Positions 1 through 8,898 of a stretch of 64,000 nucleotides of DNA are shown here, in pieces (the first letter of the stretch is position 1; each line of letters opens with the position of its first letter). This stretch comes from CAZLRH01 sp964562015. GTDB taxonomy: Bacteria; Verrucomicrobiota; Verrucomicrobiia; Opitutales; JABDGR01. The DNA lies in NCBI GenBank assembly GCA_964562015.1, contig CAZLRH010000001.1, forward strand, positions 310,001 through 374,000, in the 5' to 3' direction. The position numbers were made by a program, and so were the translations under genes. The notes under the pieces are model-generated. The model worked only from the letters and a program-made list of their open reading frames with translations, made no database searches and was not told the DNA's origin.

Positions 1-310
1 GCAGTTGGCCCAACCCTTGCCGCTGGTCGAGTACACGCACCGCAAGCTGCAAAACGCAGATGTGTATTTTATCTTCAACCGCAGCGATCAAGCCGTGGCG
101 ACGCAGGCGACGTTCGCCGGCACGGGGCAGGCGCAGTTCTGGGACGCCAAAACGGGCGCCATCGCCCCGCCGACAGGCCCGGCCGCCGCGAACGGGACCG
201 TCACCGTGCCGCTGGAAATCGAAGGCTGGGGCACGAAATTGATCGTCGTCGGCCCGGGCGCAGCGCCGAGCGCGGGCGCGCCGGCAAAAGTGGCCACAAT
301 TGCGCCCTAA
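1..310 (+). CDS. GH106-like glycoside hydrolase, C-terminal fragment (cut by window edge)
   Basis: Only the last ~100 residues are in the window; the reading frame is open to the left edge, so the true start lies outside. The segment with the motifs DVYFIFNRS and FWDAKTG closely resembles an internal part of the complete GH106 protein at 26427-29603, which has EIYFVANHG and FWDAVSG at matching spacing. This beta-rich piece follows the catalytic barrel in GH106-type alpha-L-rhamnosidases and relatives. Here the protein ends soon afterwards in an Ala/Pro-rich tail, so it lacks the extra C-terminal jelly roll of the 26427 protein. Family assignment rests on this in-window similarity; the substrate cannot be judged. 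Confidence 0.55.
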   Translation, partial: QLAQPLPLVEYTHRKLQNADVYFIFNRSDQAVATQATFAGTGQAQFWDAKTGAIAPPTGPAAANGTVTVPLEIEGWGTKLIVVGPGAAPSAGAPAKVATIAP

Positions 311-391
311 CCGCAAACGGGCGGATCCATCTCGGGGTAACTCATCAAGTGCAAGATTGTCTTTTCGCCAAAAAGCTGATGGGTTGAAGTT

Positions 392-598
392 ATGAAACTA
401 ACTGCCATCATTTATCCCGACTCAGGCACCGACTGGCTGGTGGCTGAATGTCCAGAAATTGGAACTGCCAGCCAAGGGCACACTGAGGAAGAGGCCTTGG
501 CCAATTTGCAAGAGGCGACGGACCTTTACCTCGAAGCATTTCCGCAAGCGCTCAAGAAGCCGGCGGCGATTCGCACTTTCGAGCTAGCTCATGGCTAA
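392..598 (+). CDS. hicB: HicB-like antitoxin (short form)
   Basis: A 68-residue protein of the HicB/UPF0150 fold. The pattern AIIYPDSGTDWLVAECPE, then a T-x-G-x-T-x-EEAL helix and LYLEAFP, is the typical partial RNase-H-like HicB domain. It is only the core: the C-terminal DNA-binding (RHH or HTH) extension of longer HicB proteins is absent. It overlaps the downstream hicA by 8 bp, so the two are surely co-transcribed and translationally coupled. Role by family: binds and neutralises the HicA mRNA interferase. How the operon is autoregulated without a DNA-binding domain is not visible here. Confidence 0.88.
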   Translation: MKLTAIIYPDSGTDWLVAECPEIGTASQGHTEEEALANLQEATDLYLEAFPQALKKPAAIRTFELAHG

Positions 599-818
599 GT
601 TGCCCCTAGTGTCCGGAGTTGAGGCGGTGAAAGCATTGCAACGCCTCGGATTTTTTGTTGATCGCCAGCGCGGCAGCCACGTCGTCCTCAAAAAAGTCAC
701 TCCGCAAGGAGAACACGGTTGTGTCATTCCCATGCACCGCGAGGTCGCCCTCGGCACCCTCCGCAGCGCCCTCAAACTTGCGGGTGTTTCGCCTGAGGAA
801 TTTACGGAGGCGCTGTAA
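591..818 (+). CDS. hicA: HicA-like toxin (mRNA interferase)
   Basis: A 75-residue double-stranded-RNA-binding-fold protein. It has the HicA hallmarks: an N-terminal SGVEAVKALQRLGF helix, the RQRGSHVVLKK strand carrying the catalytic His of the GSH motif, and a second conserved H in VIPMHREVALGTLRS, ending in a helix with AGVSPEEF. HicA toxins cleave mRNA in a translation-independent way and are held inactive by HicB. The ATG lies inside the end of hicB (8-bp overlap). The gene is intact with all expected motifs, so it is likely a functional type II toxin-antitoxin module. Confidence 0.9.
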   Translation: MAKLPLVSGVEAVKALQRLGFFVDRQRGSHVVLKKVTPQGEHGCVIPMHREVALGTLRSALKLAGVSPEEFTEAL

Positions 819-996
819 GGGTTGGCCAGGGATTATGATCCCACTCGGCTTAGTTTTCACCAAAGCGATAGAAAAATCTCCCGCAGAGCCAAGCAGACGT
901 TGAGCAGCATCTATCACAATGCCTTCGAGTACCTGTTACTGATAAATTTCCAGCGCCACAGACTAATAAATAATCGAAACTATATTGATCATCCAC

Positions 997-1452
997 ATGA
1001 AACTCTACGTTGCTTTGCTCCTGGCGGCCCTGTTCTCTGGATGTTCCGCGACGCCAAGAGTTAATTTGATTACCCAACAGCACGGTGTGTACGTAGATTT
1101 CAATATACAGACAGAAGGCATCAATGGATTGCTTGGAATCAAGATTTCACAAGCGGATACTAAGGATCTCTTGTGGGATGTTGATCTGGCCTACTTCAAA
1201 GGTGGTCGTTTGACATACGGTGTAGTGCCGACCAATTTCGAGATAATTAATGGTAGCAGTAGTAGTGCCAAACAGCTTTTCCCCGCATCAGGTACAAAAC
1301 CGCGTGCTTTTCTTCCGGGCAAAGATTTTGACCTGGCTCTTAGCGTCCAGTACGATACTGTTACTACTGCTTCGATGCGCACTTTTTATTTTTCATTTTC
1401 GACCGATTCACTGGGGCGAATATCGGCCATACGTCCTGTTGAGCCAAAATGA
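997..1452 (+). CDS. Putative lipoprotein of unknown function
   Basis: The ATG at 997 gives a classical lipoprotein signal: MKLY, a hydrophobic stretch, then a lipobox ending LFSGC with Cys at residue 16. An in-frame TTG at 985 would add four residues and is less likely. The mature part (~135 residues) is predicted to be mostly beta and has no motif I recognise. Its composition is more AT-rich than its neighbours, in keeping with recent acquisition together with the adjacent toxin-antitoxin module. The next gene (1518-2066) is convergent. Function unknown. Confidence 0.75.
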   Translation: MKLYVALLLAALFSGCSATPRVNLITQQHGVYVDFNIQTEGINGLLGIKISQADTKDLLWDVDLAYFKGGRLTYGVVPTNFEIINGSSSSAKQLFPASGTKPRAFLPGKDFDLALSVQYDTVTTASMRTFYFSFSTDSLGRISAIRPVEPK

Positions 1453-1517
1453 ATCTGTCGGACTGCGCACACGACGGAGGGAATTTGCTTGCTGAGTACG
1501 ACATCAGTAACTGTATT

Positions 1518-2066
1518 TCACCGACCCGGTGCCGCCGCCTTCGGCGGGTAATAATTGATGACATAATACGTCGCGGGCACGGTGCCGACGTTGCGCAGGG
1601 AGGTGACCGCGTTCGCCGCGAAGAAGATGACCGAGCCCGCCGGAGCGTTGACGGCTTTGCCGTCGTAGGTGGCTTCGATGGTGCCTTCCTTGATGATGAT
1701 GATTTCCTCCTGCAGGTGCAAAATGGGCGCGCTGCTGCGTTCGCCGGGGTTGAGGGTGCTGATGTGGCAGTGAACCTTGTCGAGGGTGTCCGTCGGGGTG
1801 TCGAAGACCAGGCGGCGCTTGCCGGTGGCCGTGGGCGTGGCCGAGGCCTCAATCTGGTCCCAGGCGTAGACCCGCGAAGGGAGTTTGCCCGCGGGCGCGG
1901 GCGTCTCCGCCGCCGGGGCTGCGGGCGAGCCCGGAGTCGGACTGGCCGGCGAGGAGGCCGGAGCCGGAGCAGACGAGGCCGGCGGAGCACCGGAGGCCGG
2001 GGCGGCCTGCGCGTGGGCGGCGCCAGCGGCGAGGAGAAACAGGGCGAGAAAAAGCAGGGATTTCAT
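1518..2066 (-). CDS. Secreted cupin-domain protein
   Basis: 182 residues. A signal peptide (MKSLLFLALFLLAAGAAHA) is followed by a ~45-residue Ala/Pro/Ser linker and then a single cupin_2 barrel. The barrel shows the two conserved blocks: a metal-site-like H-x-H near HCHISTLNPGE, a downstream HLQEEIIIIKEG, and the second motif PAGSVIFFAANAVTSLRNVG. Small secreted cupins of this kind bind a metal and often a sugar or act as lyases or isomerases; the substrate is not predictable. The start lies behind a strongly C/T-rich leader (positions 2067-2090 read on the minus strand) with no Shine-Dalgarno sequence. Confidence 0.8.
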   Translation of the reverse strand: MKSLLFLALFLLAAGAAHAQAAPASGAPPASSAPAPASSPASPTPGSPAAPAAETPAPAGKLPSRVYAWDQIEASATPTATGKRRLVFDTPTDTLDKVHCHISTLNPGERSSAPILHLQEEIIIIKEGTIEATYDGKAVNAPAGSVIFFAANAVTSLRNVGTVPATYYVINYYPPKAAAPGR

Positions 2067-2309
2067 GGGATAAGGAGAGGTGGAGGCGAGGGGCGGACGA
2101 TGGGTGGGTCGCTTAATATTTACCGAAACCTTCTAGCCGAGGGCGATGCCATTCTGACGACCGGCCCAGCGGTCGGGCTGGCGATAAAGTCAGAAGCAGC
2201 CCTGTGGCTCCCGCCCACCCCGACCAGGCCGAAAATCGGGAATTTCACGATCCGCTGAAACTCTTAGGACTACCCCCGGTTTTTAATTGACTAGCCCCCT
2301 CACCCGGCA

Positions 2310-5300
2310 GTGAATCTTCGCATGTCAGGATTACCCCGTTTGTACCCCCTTTCGGTCTCCTTTCTTTCCGCTGGCTTGCTCGCGGGAATCGGTTGCGCGG
2401 GCGCGCCTCTTTACGGCGCTGCCACCGACCCAGCGGCCCCGGCCGCCGCACCCGCGGCCGCCACGATGACGGCACCGGATGCCGCCTTTACCAAGAACAT
2501 CCATCCGCTATTGGAAAAGTACTGCTTTGAGTGCCATGGCAACGGCAAGCAAAAGGGCGACATCGACCTCGCTGCGTTCACGGATATCGCGTCGGTCAAA
2601 AAGGGCTCCAAAACCTGGGAATCCGTGCGCGACATGGTGCACACCCAGCAGATGCCGCCGGCCGAGGCGAAACTCACGCCTACCGACGAGGAGCGCGATC
2701 AGCTCGTCGCCTGGATTGAGCAGACCATTTACAATTATGACCCCTCCCGCCCGGACCCGGGCCGCGTGACGATTCACCGGCTCAATCGCACGGAGTACAA
2801 CAACACCATCCGCGACTTGGTGGGCCTCGATTTTCAACCGGCCCAGGACTTCCCAGCCGACAATTCAGGCTACGGTTTTGACAACATCAGCGATGTGCTC
2901 TCCCTGCCGCCGGTGCTGATGGAAAAATACCTCGCCGCCGCCACGGATGTGCTGGACCAGGCCATTCCGACCGAAGCGCCGCCGACCAAGGTCCGCCATT
3001 TTCAGGCCAACTTGATGGAGATGGGCTTTAACGCGGACGGCGACCGCGGCGACGGCTGGATGCCGCTCACCGCCCTGGAGGAAGACGCCGTGGGCGTCAC
3101 CATCCCCGTGCGCGGCGGTGATTACATTATCCGAGTGCAGGCGTTCAACGGCGCGCGCGGCGGAAATGCGCCGCTCACCCTCACCTGCATGTTGGACGAC
3201 TCGATTGTCTACACTTGGGAAGTGAAAGCCGTGGAGGCCGAGCCGGGGGTTTACGAAGCCCGCATCGGCGTGCCGCCGGGCAAGCACCGTTTTGCGGTGG
3301 CGAATCACCGCATCCGTGGCGACCAGCACGAGAACCACGTCGAGAACGGCCGCGTGGGCGACAAGCAGGCTGGGACCATCTGGGTCAAGTGGGTGGAACT
3401 CGAAGGGCCGCTGCAAAATGCCGTTACCCGGGTGCCGGCGGACAAATTGGCCGTCTCCGGCGATGGCAAATTGCTGGCGACGGGTAGCCGCGAGTTCGAC
3501 CACAACGGCGATGTCTCCATGAAGTTCACGGTGGCCAAGGAAGGCACCTACCGCCTGCGGGCCGAGGCCTATGCCGGCCAGGCTTACAGCCCGGCGAATT
3601 TTGAGTACGCCAAGATGAAGTTCGGCGTCACCGGCGCCGAGGGGACGACTTTTGACGTGATGGCGCCCGCCACGCGCATCCCGCTGCCGGCCGACCGGAT
3701 TTTCTCCATCGTCTTGTTCAATGCCCAGCCGCATATTTACGAATACGAAGTGAAGCTCACCCCCGGCGAGAAGACCTTCTCGGCCGGCTTCATCAACGAA
3801 TTTGCGGACCCGAACAACGAGGACCCCAACCTCCGCCAGCGGACGCTCTACATCGACCATCTGGAGGTCTCGGCGCTGGACCAGCCGCCGATCATCCCGC
3901 CGATGCCCGCGCCGATTAAGCAAATCTTTGCCGCGAGCGCCAATGCGCCGACCAAGGAAGAACGCGCCCGCGCCATTCTCACGCAGTTCGCCACCCATGC
4001 CTGGCGCCGCCCCGTGGAAGCCACGGAAATCACGGATTTGATGTCGTTGTACGCCATGGCGGACAAGGACGGCCAGAGCTTCGAGGCCAGTGTAAAGCTG
4101 CCGCTCAAGGCCATCCTGATCTCGCCGGACTTCCTCTTCCGCGGCGAAGTGCAGCCGGACCCGAATAATCCGGCGTCCGTGCACCCGGTCAGCGAATTTG
4201 CGCTGGCCTCGCGCCTGTCGTACTTCCTCTGGAGCAGCATGCCGGATGACGAGCTGTTCACGCTGGCCGCCAAGGGCGAATTGCGGAAAAACCTCGACAC
4301 CCAGGTGCGCCGCATGATGGCCGACCCGAAGGCCAACGCGCTCGCCGAAAATTTTGCGGGTCAGTGGCTCGAATTGCGCAATCTGCAATTTGTGTCGCCG
4401 GCGTCGCCAGTCGATCTGGCCGCCGCCGCCGCCGTGGACGCTGCCGCGGCCGCCGATGCCGCCGCTGCGGACCAAGTGAACAATCCGGCCCCGGCCGATG
4501 CGGCCAAACCCGCGATCGACGCCGTGCCCGTGGTGGCCGCGGTGGTTCCGCCGACCGCCGCCGCCGAGCCCGTGGCCGTCCCGGGCGCCACGCCTCGCCC
4601 GCCCCGCGCCGGCGGCCCGGCCCTGTCGGTTGCGGCCCTGGCCTCGCCCGCCCAAAAATTTGACAATGGCCTGCGCCGCGCGATGGAAACCGAAACGGAA
4701 ATGTTCTTCACCGCCATCATGCGCGACGACCGTAGCGTGCTCGATTTCCTCAACGGCAATTACACCTACATCAATGGCCGACTCGCGCAGCATTACGGCA
4801 TCCCGGGCGTCGAGGGCGACGAATTCCGCAAGGTGTCGCTCGACGGCACCCCGCGCCGCGGCATTCTCACGCAGGCCAGCGTTCTCTCCATCACGTCCAA
4901 CCCGACCCGCACATCCCCCGTCAAGCGCGGCAAATGGGTGTTGGAAAACATCCTCGGCACGCCCCCGCCGCCCCCGCCGCCGGATGTGCCGGAGTTGAAG
5001 AACGACGGCCAGCCCGTCCTCGGCTCCCTGCGCCATCAGATGGAGGAGCATCGCGACAATCCCGTCTGCGCGTCCTGCCACTCCCGCATGGACCCGATTG
5101 GTTTCGGCTTGGAGAATTTCGACATCATCGGTGTCTGGCGGGAAAAGGACGGCAACTTCCCCATTGAGTCCGCCGGGCAACTGGTGACCGGGGAAAAGTT
5201 CAACAATGCCGCCGAACTGGCGGACATCCTGGCCAAGACCAAGCGCGACCTCTTCCTGCGCTGCCTGTCGGAAAAAATGCTCACCTACGCCTTGGGCCGT

Positions 5301-5453
5301 GGCCTCGAGTATTACGACCGCCCGACCGTGGACAAGATGGTCGAGGACCTGAAGAAGAATGATTTCAAGTTTTCCACGCTCATTTATGGCGTCGTGCACA
5401 GCACGCCTTTCCAAATGCAGCGCGGCGAAGGCGAACGCATGGCCGCGCAATAA
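2310..5453 (+). CDS. DUF1587/DUF1592/DUF1588/DUF1585 protein with c-type heme motifs
   Basis: A 1047-residue exported protein of the family typical of Planctomycetota and Verrucomicrobiota. After a signal peptide and Ala/Pro linker comes a cytochrome-like domain with CFECHG (C72, C75, H76). DUF1587 follows (from about residue 151, RLNRTEYNNTIRDL), then a carbohydrate-binding-like region, DUF1595, DUF1592, DUF1588 (TSPVKRGKWVLENILG) and DUF1585 at the end. A second heme motif, CASCH, lies at 920-924. An 85-residue Ala/Pro insertion (698-782) interrupts DUF1592. The GTG at 2310 or the ATG at 2322 is the start. It is followed by the DUF1552 gene, its usual partner. The pair is thought to act in periplasmic redox or glycan metabolism; the exact reaction is unknown. 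Confidence 0.9.
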   Translation: MNLRMSGLPRLYPLSVSFLSAGLLAGIGCAGAPLYGAATDPAAPAAAPAAATMTAPDAAFTKNIHPLLEKYCFECHGNGKQKGDIDLAAFTDIASVKKGSKTWESVRDMVHTQQMPPAEAKLTPTDEERDQLVAWIEQTIYNYDPSRPDPGRVTIHRLNRTEYNNTIRDLVGLDFQPAQDFPADNSGYGFDNISDVLSLPPVLMEKYLAAATDVLDQAIPTEAPPTKVRHFQANLMEMGFNADGDRGDGWMPLTALEEDAVGVTIPVRGGDYIIRVQAFNGARGGNAPLTLTCMLDDSIVYTWEVKAVEAEPGVYEARIGVPPGKHRFAVANHRIRGDQHENHVENGRVGDKQAGTIWVKWVELEGPLQNAVTRVPADKLAVSGDGKLLATGSREFDHNGDVSMKFTVAKEGTYRLRAEAYAGQAYSPANFEYAKMKFGVTGAEGTTFDVMAPATRIPLPADRIFSIVLFNAQPHIYEYEVKLTPGEKTFSAGFINEFADPNNEDPNLRQRTLYIDHLEVSALDQPPIIPPMPAPIKQIFAASANAPTKEERARAILTQFATHAWRRPVEATEITDLMSLYAMADKDGQSFEASVKLPLKAILISPDFLFRGEVQPDPNNPASVHPVSEFALASRLSYFLWSSMPDDELFTLAAKGELRKNLDTQVRRMMADPKANALAENFAGQWLELRNLQFVSPASPVDLAAAAAVDAAAAADAAAADQVNNPAPADAAKPAIDAVPVVAAVVPPTAAAEPVAVPGATPRPPRAGGPALSVAALASPAQKFDNGLRRAMETETEMFFTAIMRDDRSVLDFLNGNYTYINGRLAQHYGIPGVEGDEFRKVSLDGTPRRGILTQASVLSITSNPTRTSPVKRGKWVLENILGTPPPPPPPDVPELKNDGQPVLGSLRHQMEEHRDNPVCASCHSRMDPIGFGLENFDIIGVWREKDGNFPIESAGQLVTGEKFNNAAELADILAKTKRDLFLRCLSEKMLTYALGRGLEYYDRPTVDKMVEDLKKNDFKFSTLIYGVVHSTPFQMQRGEGERMAAQ

Positions 5454-5552
5454 CGTCCGGCCCATGGCGCCGCGCGGGTTGCGTTTCCTTGTTCTTACGC
5501 TATATTTACCTGCGGTACACTTCAATTGAGGTTCACTCCATCCCCTCCTCCC

Positions 5553-6908
5553 ATGAGCAAGTCCTGGCAGATTCCCCGTCGGACCTTTTTACGCGGCCTC
5601 GGTACCGTAGTCGCCCTGCCCATGCTCGAGGCCATGCTGCCGACCAGGGCTTTCGGCCAGGCGGCCGGCGCCGCCGCCAAAACCTTCCCGAATCGCCTCG
5701 CCTTTATTTACGTGCCCAATGGCGTCAACATGAGCACCTGGGTGCCGGAAGCCACAGGCACTGATTACGAACTTTCGCCCACGCTGGCGCCGCTGGCCCC
5801 GCATAAGAATGATTTCACCGTCCTCAGCCACCTGGCGCAGAAAAATGCCTTTGGCCTCGGGGACGGCGGCGGCGACCATGCCCGCGCCAGCGCCACTTAC
5901 CTGACGGGCGTGCATCCCAAGAAATCGGCCTCGGACATCCATGCCGGCATCTCGGTGGACCAGGTGGCGGCCAATGCCGTCGGCAACCAGACGCGCCTGC
6001 CCTCCCTCGAATTGAGCTGCGACCATGGCCAGGAAGCCGGCTCGTGCGACTCGGGTTACAGTTGCGCCTACCAGTTCAACATTTCCTGGCGCTCGGAAAC
6101 GATGCCGATGAACCCGGAAATTGAGCCTCAGGTGGTGTTCGATCGGCTCTTCGGCACCGGTGACGCCAATGAATCCGCCGCCGCCAAGGCTCAGCGCGAC
6201 CATTACAACACCAGCGTGCTGGATTACGTCCAGGACCACGCCAAGAAGCTTCAGTCCAGCCTCGGCAAAACAGACCAACGCAAGCTCGACGAATATTTCA
6301 CCGCCATCCGCGAAGTCGAACTGCGCATCCAGAAGAACGGCCAGACGCCCCCGCCCGTGCCGGAAGGCGCGGTCGGTGACTTCAACGCCAACTATTCCTT
6401 CGAGCATCACATGCGCCTGATGTTCGACATCATGGCGTTGTCATTCCAGACGGACACCACGCGCATTGCGACCTTCGTCGTGGCGCACGATGGCGGCAAC
6501 CGCCCCTACCCGTTTGCGGGCGTGGCCCAGGGCCACCACCACCTTTCGCACCACCGCAACAATCCCTCGAGCCTCGGGAATTTGGCGAAGATCGACCAGT
6601 GGCATGTCACTCAACTGGCATACTTTCTAGAGAAAATGAAATCCATCCAGGAAGGCGACGGCAATCTGCTCGACCACTCGATGATCATGTACGGCGCAGG
6701 CATCAGCGACGGCAACGCCCATTCGCACGACAACTTGCCCACCATCCTGGCCGGCCGCGGCAACGGCACGTTGACGCCGGGCCGGCACATTCAGGTGGAT
6801 GCGGACTACCAGCCGATGGCGAACCTCCACGTCGCCCTGCTCAACCGCATGGGCGTGAAGGTGGACCAATTCGCGGACAGCACAGGCGCGCTGCCGGGGT
6901 TGGCGTAA
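5553..6908 (+). CDS. DUF1552 family Tat-exported protein
   Basis: 451 residues from the ATG at 5553, which sits behind a C/T-rich leader; a TTG at 5526 would add nine residues. The N-terminus carries a twin-arginine signal (PRRTFLRGLG followed by a hydrophobic stretch). The rest is the DUF1552 domain with an alkaline-phosphatase/sulfatase-like fold flavour: YVPNGVNMSTW, HARASATYLTGVHP, and late metal-ligand-like blocks VAHDGGNRPYP, GHHHLSHHRN and YGAGISDGNAHSHDNLP. It lies 99 bp after the DUF1592 gene, the standard pairing in this superphylum. Folding before export by Tat fits a metal-dependent enzyme. Catalytic activity has not been assigned to the family. Confidence 0.88.
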   Translation: MSKSWQIPRRTFLRGLGTVVALPMLEAMLPTRAFGQAAGAAAKTFPNRLAFIYVPNGVNMSTWVPEATGTDYELSPTLAPLAPHKNDFTVLSHLAQKNAFGLGDGGGDHARASATYLTGVHPKKSASDIHAGISVDQVAANAVGNQTRLPSLELSCDHGQEAGSCDSGYSCAYQFNISWRSETMPMNPEIEPQVVFDRLFGTGDANESAAAKAQRDHYNTSVLDYVQDHAKKLQSSLGKTDQRKLDEYFTAIREVELRIQKNGQTPPPVPEGAVGDFNANYSFEHHMRLMFDIMALSFQTDTTRIATFVVAHDGGNRPYPFAGVAQGHHHLSHHRNNPSSLGNLAKIDQWHVTQLAYFLEKMKSIQEGDGNLLDHSMIMYGAGISDGNAHSHDNLPTILAGRGNGTLTPGRHIQVDADYQPMANLHVALLNRMGVKVDQFADSTGALPGLA

Positions 6909-7133
6909 GTAGATATATCAATAAAAATAAATTTCTTCTACAACGACAGGATGGGGCCGCTTCGCCACTTCCAAGCTCGATTCTTGACCCATTGATATGA
7001 GCTTTGCCGCATTAAGCCATTTAGAGCTTGCCAGGCGCTGGTAATCAACTTTCCATTGCATTATATAATCAAAATCAAGAAAATCAATCATCCATTAGTT
7101 TTTTAAACGGATTGAAGCCTTCCCACAACTCCC

Positions 7134-7508
7134 ATGCATTTACAAGACAGAGATTTCCATGGCGCCGCTTCTGGTAAGCGGGCGGTCGAAGAACTGGGCA
7201 CGATTGCCCGCGAGAAGGAGAAAACCAAAAGGCTTTTGATAGGCGCTGCCTGTCTATTTGTTATTGTTGCGTCTTTGGTTATAACATTTTCACCAGTCGA
7301 AAAAGAAAAACAAGGCTATGCAATTGGTGCCGCACTCATTGTCATGGCATTGGGAGCTATTGGGGCGACTCAATTCCGAGTCAAAGGCCCCGGCGGAATT
7401 GAAGTCGACACTCGCACACAACCTCTCGGTTCCCTCCAGCAACCTGAATCAAATGAGTCTGTTTCAAGAGACGACGAACTTGAATCCAAACACGTCCCGA
7501 TGCAATGA
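7134..7508 (+). CDS. Small membrane protein, two transmembrane segments
   Basis: 124 residues, start ATG at 7134. A charged amphipathic N-terminus (EELGTIAREKEKTKR) precedes two hydrophobic helices (about residues 35-53 and 61-80) with a short charged hairpin between them. The C-terminal tail is polar and acidic and would sit on the same side as the N-terminus. I recognise no family. The surrounding DNA (6909-7133) is AT-rich compared with the flanks and holds no other gene. It converges on the esterase at 7555. Function unknown; it could be an accessory insertion. Confidence 0.55.
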   Translation: MHLQDRDFHGAASGKRAVEELGTIAREKEKTKRLLIGAACLFVIVASLVITFSPVEKEKQGYAIGAALIVMALGAIGATQFRVKGPGGIEVDTRTQPLGSLQQPESNESVSRDDELESKHVPMQ

Positions 7509-7554
7509 TTTTAATATCATATTTTGACAATCCTTAACCAGGGTGTCGGAAAAA

Positions 7555-8811
7555 TCAATTTGATGCCGCCGTCTTCGGGGCGGCGGTGGCAGCAGCAGGC
7601 GCGGGGGCGGTGGGTTTCGCGGCGTCCGCAGGCTTGGCATCTTTCTTGGGCAACTGGTCGGCCCAGAGCCAGCGGAGCGAGTCGGGAAAGATGGGGCCGC
7701 CGAGCTTGCTGCCGTGGATGTTTTCACCGAGGACGTAGCGGACTTCGTAACCCTTATCGCGCAGGGCCTCGTACATGAGCTTGTTTTGCAAATACCAATC
7801 GCGCTGGGGCATTCCCGGATTGCGGTTGTCGTTGACGCCGTCTGACATGAAGACCTTGATCGGCTTTTTGTCCGCGTCGCGCACCAGCTTCGGGTAGACA
7901 TCGCCGCCGCGCAGGCTGGTGAAACTGCCGACGTCGCTCAGGACCTTCCCAAACTGGTCGGGGTGGTTGAAGGCCACGTTGAACGCGCAGATGGCGCCCG
8001 AGCTGATGCCGATAATGGCGCGGCCCGCGGGGTCTTTGCGGATGTTGTATTTCTTCTCCACGTCTGGGAGGATTTCCTTCGAAATGAACTGGTAATAGTT
8101 GTCGTTGACGCTGTCGTACTCGATGCCGCGGTTTTCCTTGGTGGGGCGGCCGGTGTCGCCCAGGTTGGTGCTGCCGGAGTCGATGAAGACGGAAATGATC
8201 ACAGGCAATTCCCCGCGCGCGGCGAGATTGTCGATCACCGACGGCACGCGGTATTCCGCGGTGATGCCCATGGTGCGGTCATCTTCGCGCCCGGCGTACT
8301 GCATCACGCCATCTTGCACGACCATGAGACAGGCCGGCACCTTGGGGTCGTATTGCGCGGGGACGTAAATCCAGACGCGGCGCTTGATGCCGGGGTAAAC
8401 AATCGCGCTGGTATGCGTGAATTTCTCCCAAGTGCCTTGCGGAATGCCTTCGTGGACGATCGAGTCCGTCCCATAGGGATAGTCGCCAAAAGTGCCGGGG
8501 CGCAAGGGCGTCGAGGGCATCCAAATCGCGCCCGTGGCGGGCACTTCCGTATGGTTGATGTTGGCGGCGGCGGGAGCGCCGCCTGCACCACCCCGGCGAC
8601 CACCCCGGCCGGCGGTGCCGGCGGGCGGCTGCGCAGCCGCGCCAGCCGCGGGAGCATCCGCCGCAGGGGCGGCGGGCGGCGTGGCCGCGGCAGGGGCAGC
8701 CGCCGGCGCAGTCGCGGCCGGAGCAACGGCGGGGTCAGCAGCAGCGCCAAATGCGCTCAGCGAACCAACCAAAAATGCGGACAAAAACAGGGGGGTTTTA
8801 GGAGTTTTCAT
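7555..8811 (-). CDS. Secreted alpha/beta-hydrolase esterase (enterochelin-esterase-like, CE1 type)
   Basis: 418 residues from the ATG at 8811. A signal peptide is followed by a long Ala/Pro linker and an Arg/Gly-rich patch (TAGRGGRRGGAGGAP). The catalytic domain belongs to the esterase family PF00756: VWIYVPAQYDPKVPACLMVVQDG, then the nucleophile elbow GISSG, and a late ENIHGSKLGGPIFPDSLRWLW segment carrying the catalytic His (HGS). Relatives remove acyl or feruloyl groups from plant polysaccharides or hydrolyse siderophore esters; the secreted form here favours polysaccharide. The start has a C/T-rich leader and no Shine-Dalgarno. It lies downstream of, and on the same strand as, the lactate permease gene. 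Confidence 0.85.
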   Translation of the reverse strand: MKTPKTPLFLSAFLVGSLSAFGAAADPAVAPAATAPAAAPAAATPPAAPAADAPAAGAAAQPPAGTAGRGGRRGGAGGAPAAANINHTEVPATGAIWMPSTPLRPGTFGDYPYGTDSIVHEGIPQGTWEKFTHTSAIVYPGIKRRVWIYVPAQYDPKVPACLMVVQDGVMQYAGREDDRTMGITAEYRVPSVIDNLAARGELPVIISVFIDSGSTNLGDTGRPTKENRGIEYDSVNDNYYQFISKEILPDVEKKYNIRKDPAGRAIIGISSGAICAFNVAFNHPDQFGKVLSDVGSFTSLRGGDVYPKLVRDADKKPIKVFMSDGVNDNRNPGMPQRDWYLQNKLMYEALRDKGYEVRYVLGENIHGSKLGGPIFPDSLRWLWADQLPKKDAKPADAAKPTAPAPAAATAAPKTAASN

Positions 8812-8898
8812 GGGGTAAGGGGAAAGCGGGGGGAAGAGAAATTGTTGCGCAGTTTTTTCGACGGTGCAAGCCCAGAGGGGCAACGGTAGCAACCAATC

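Noticed and set aside
1449..2258. 269-codon plus-strand frame over the cupin gene, with many RGG-like runs
   Set aside because: It is the reverse strand of the Ala/Pro-linker of the cupin protein; the cupin fold on the minus strand is convincing.
2865..5525. Long antisense frame (886 codons) across the DUF1592 gene
   Set aside because: It lies fully over a well-supported gene with known domains, in the high-GC pattern that leaves one opposite frame open; its His/Arg/Gly-rich product matches nothing.
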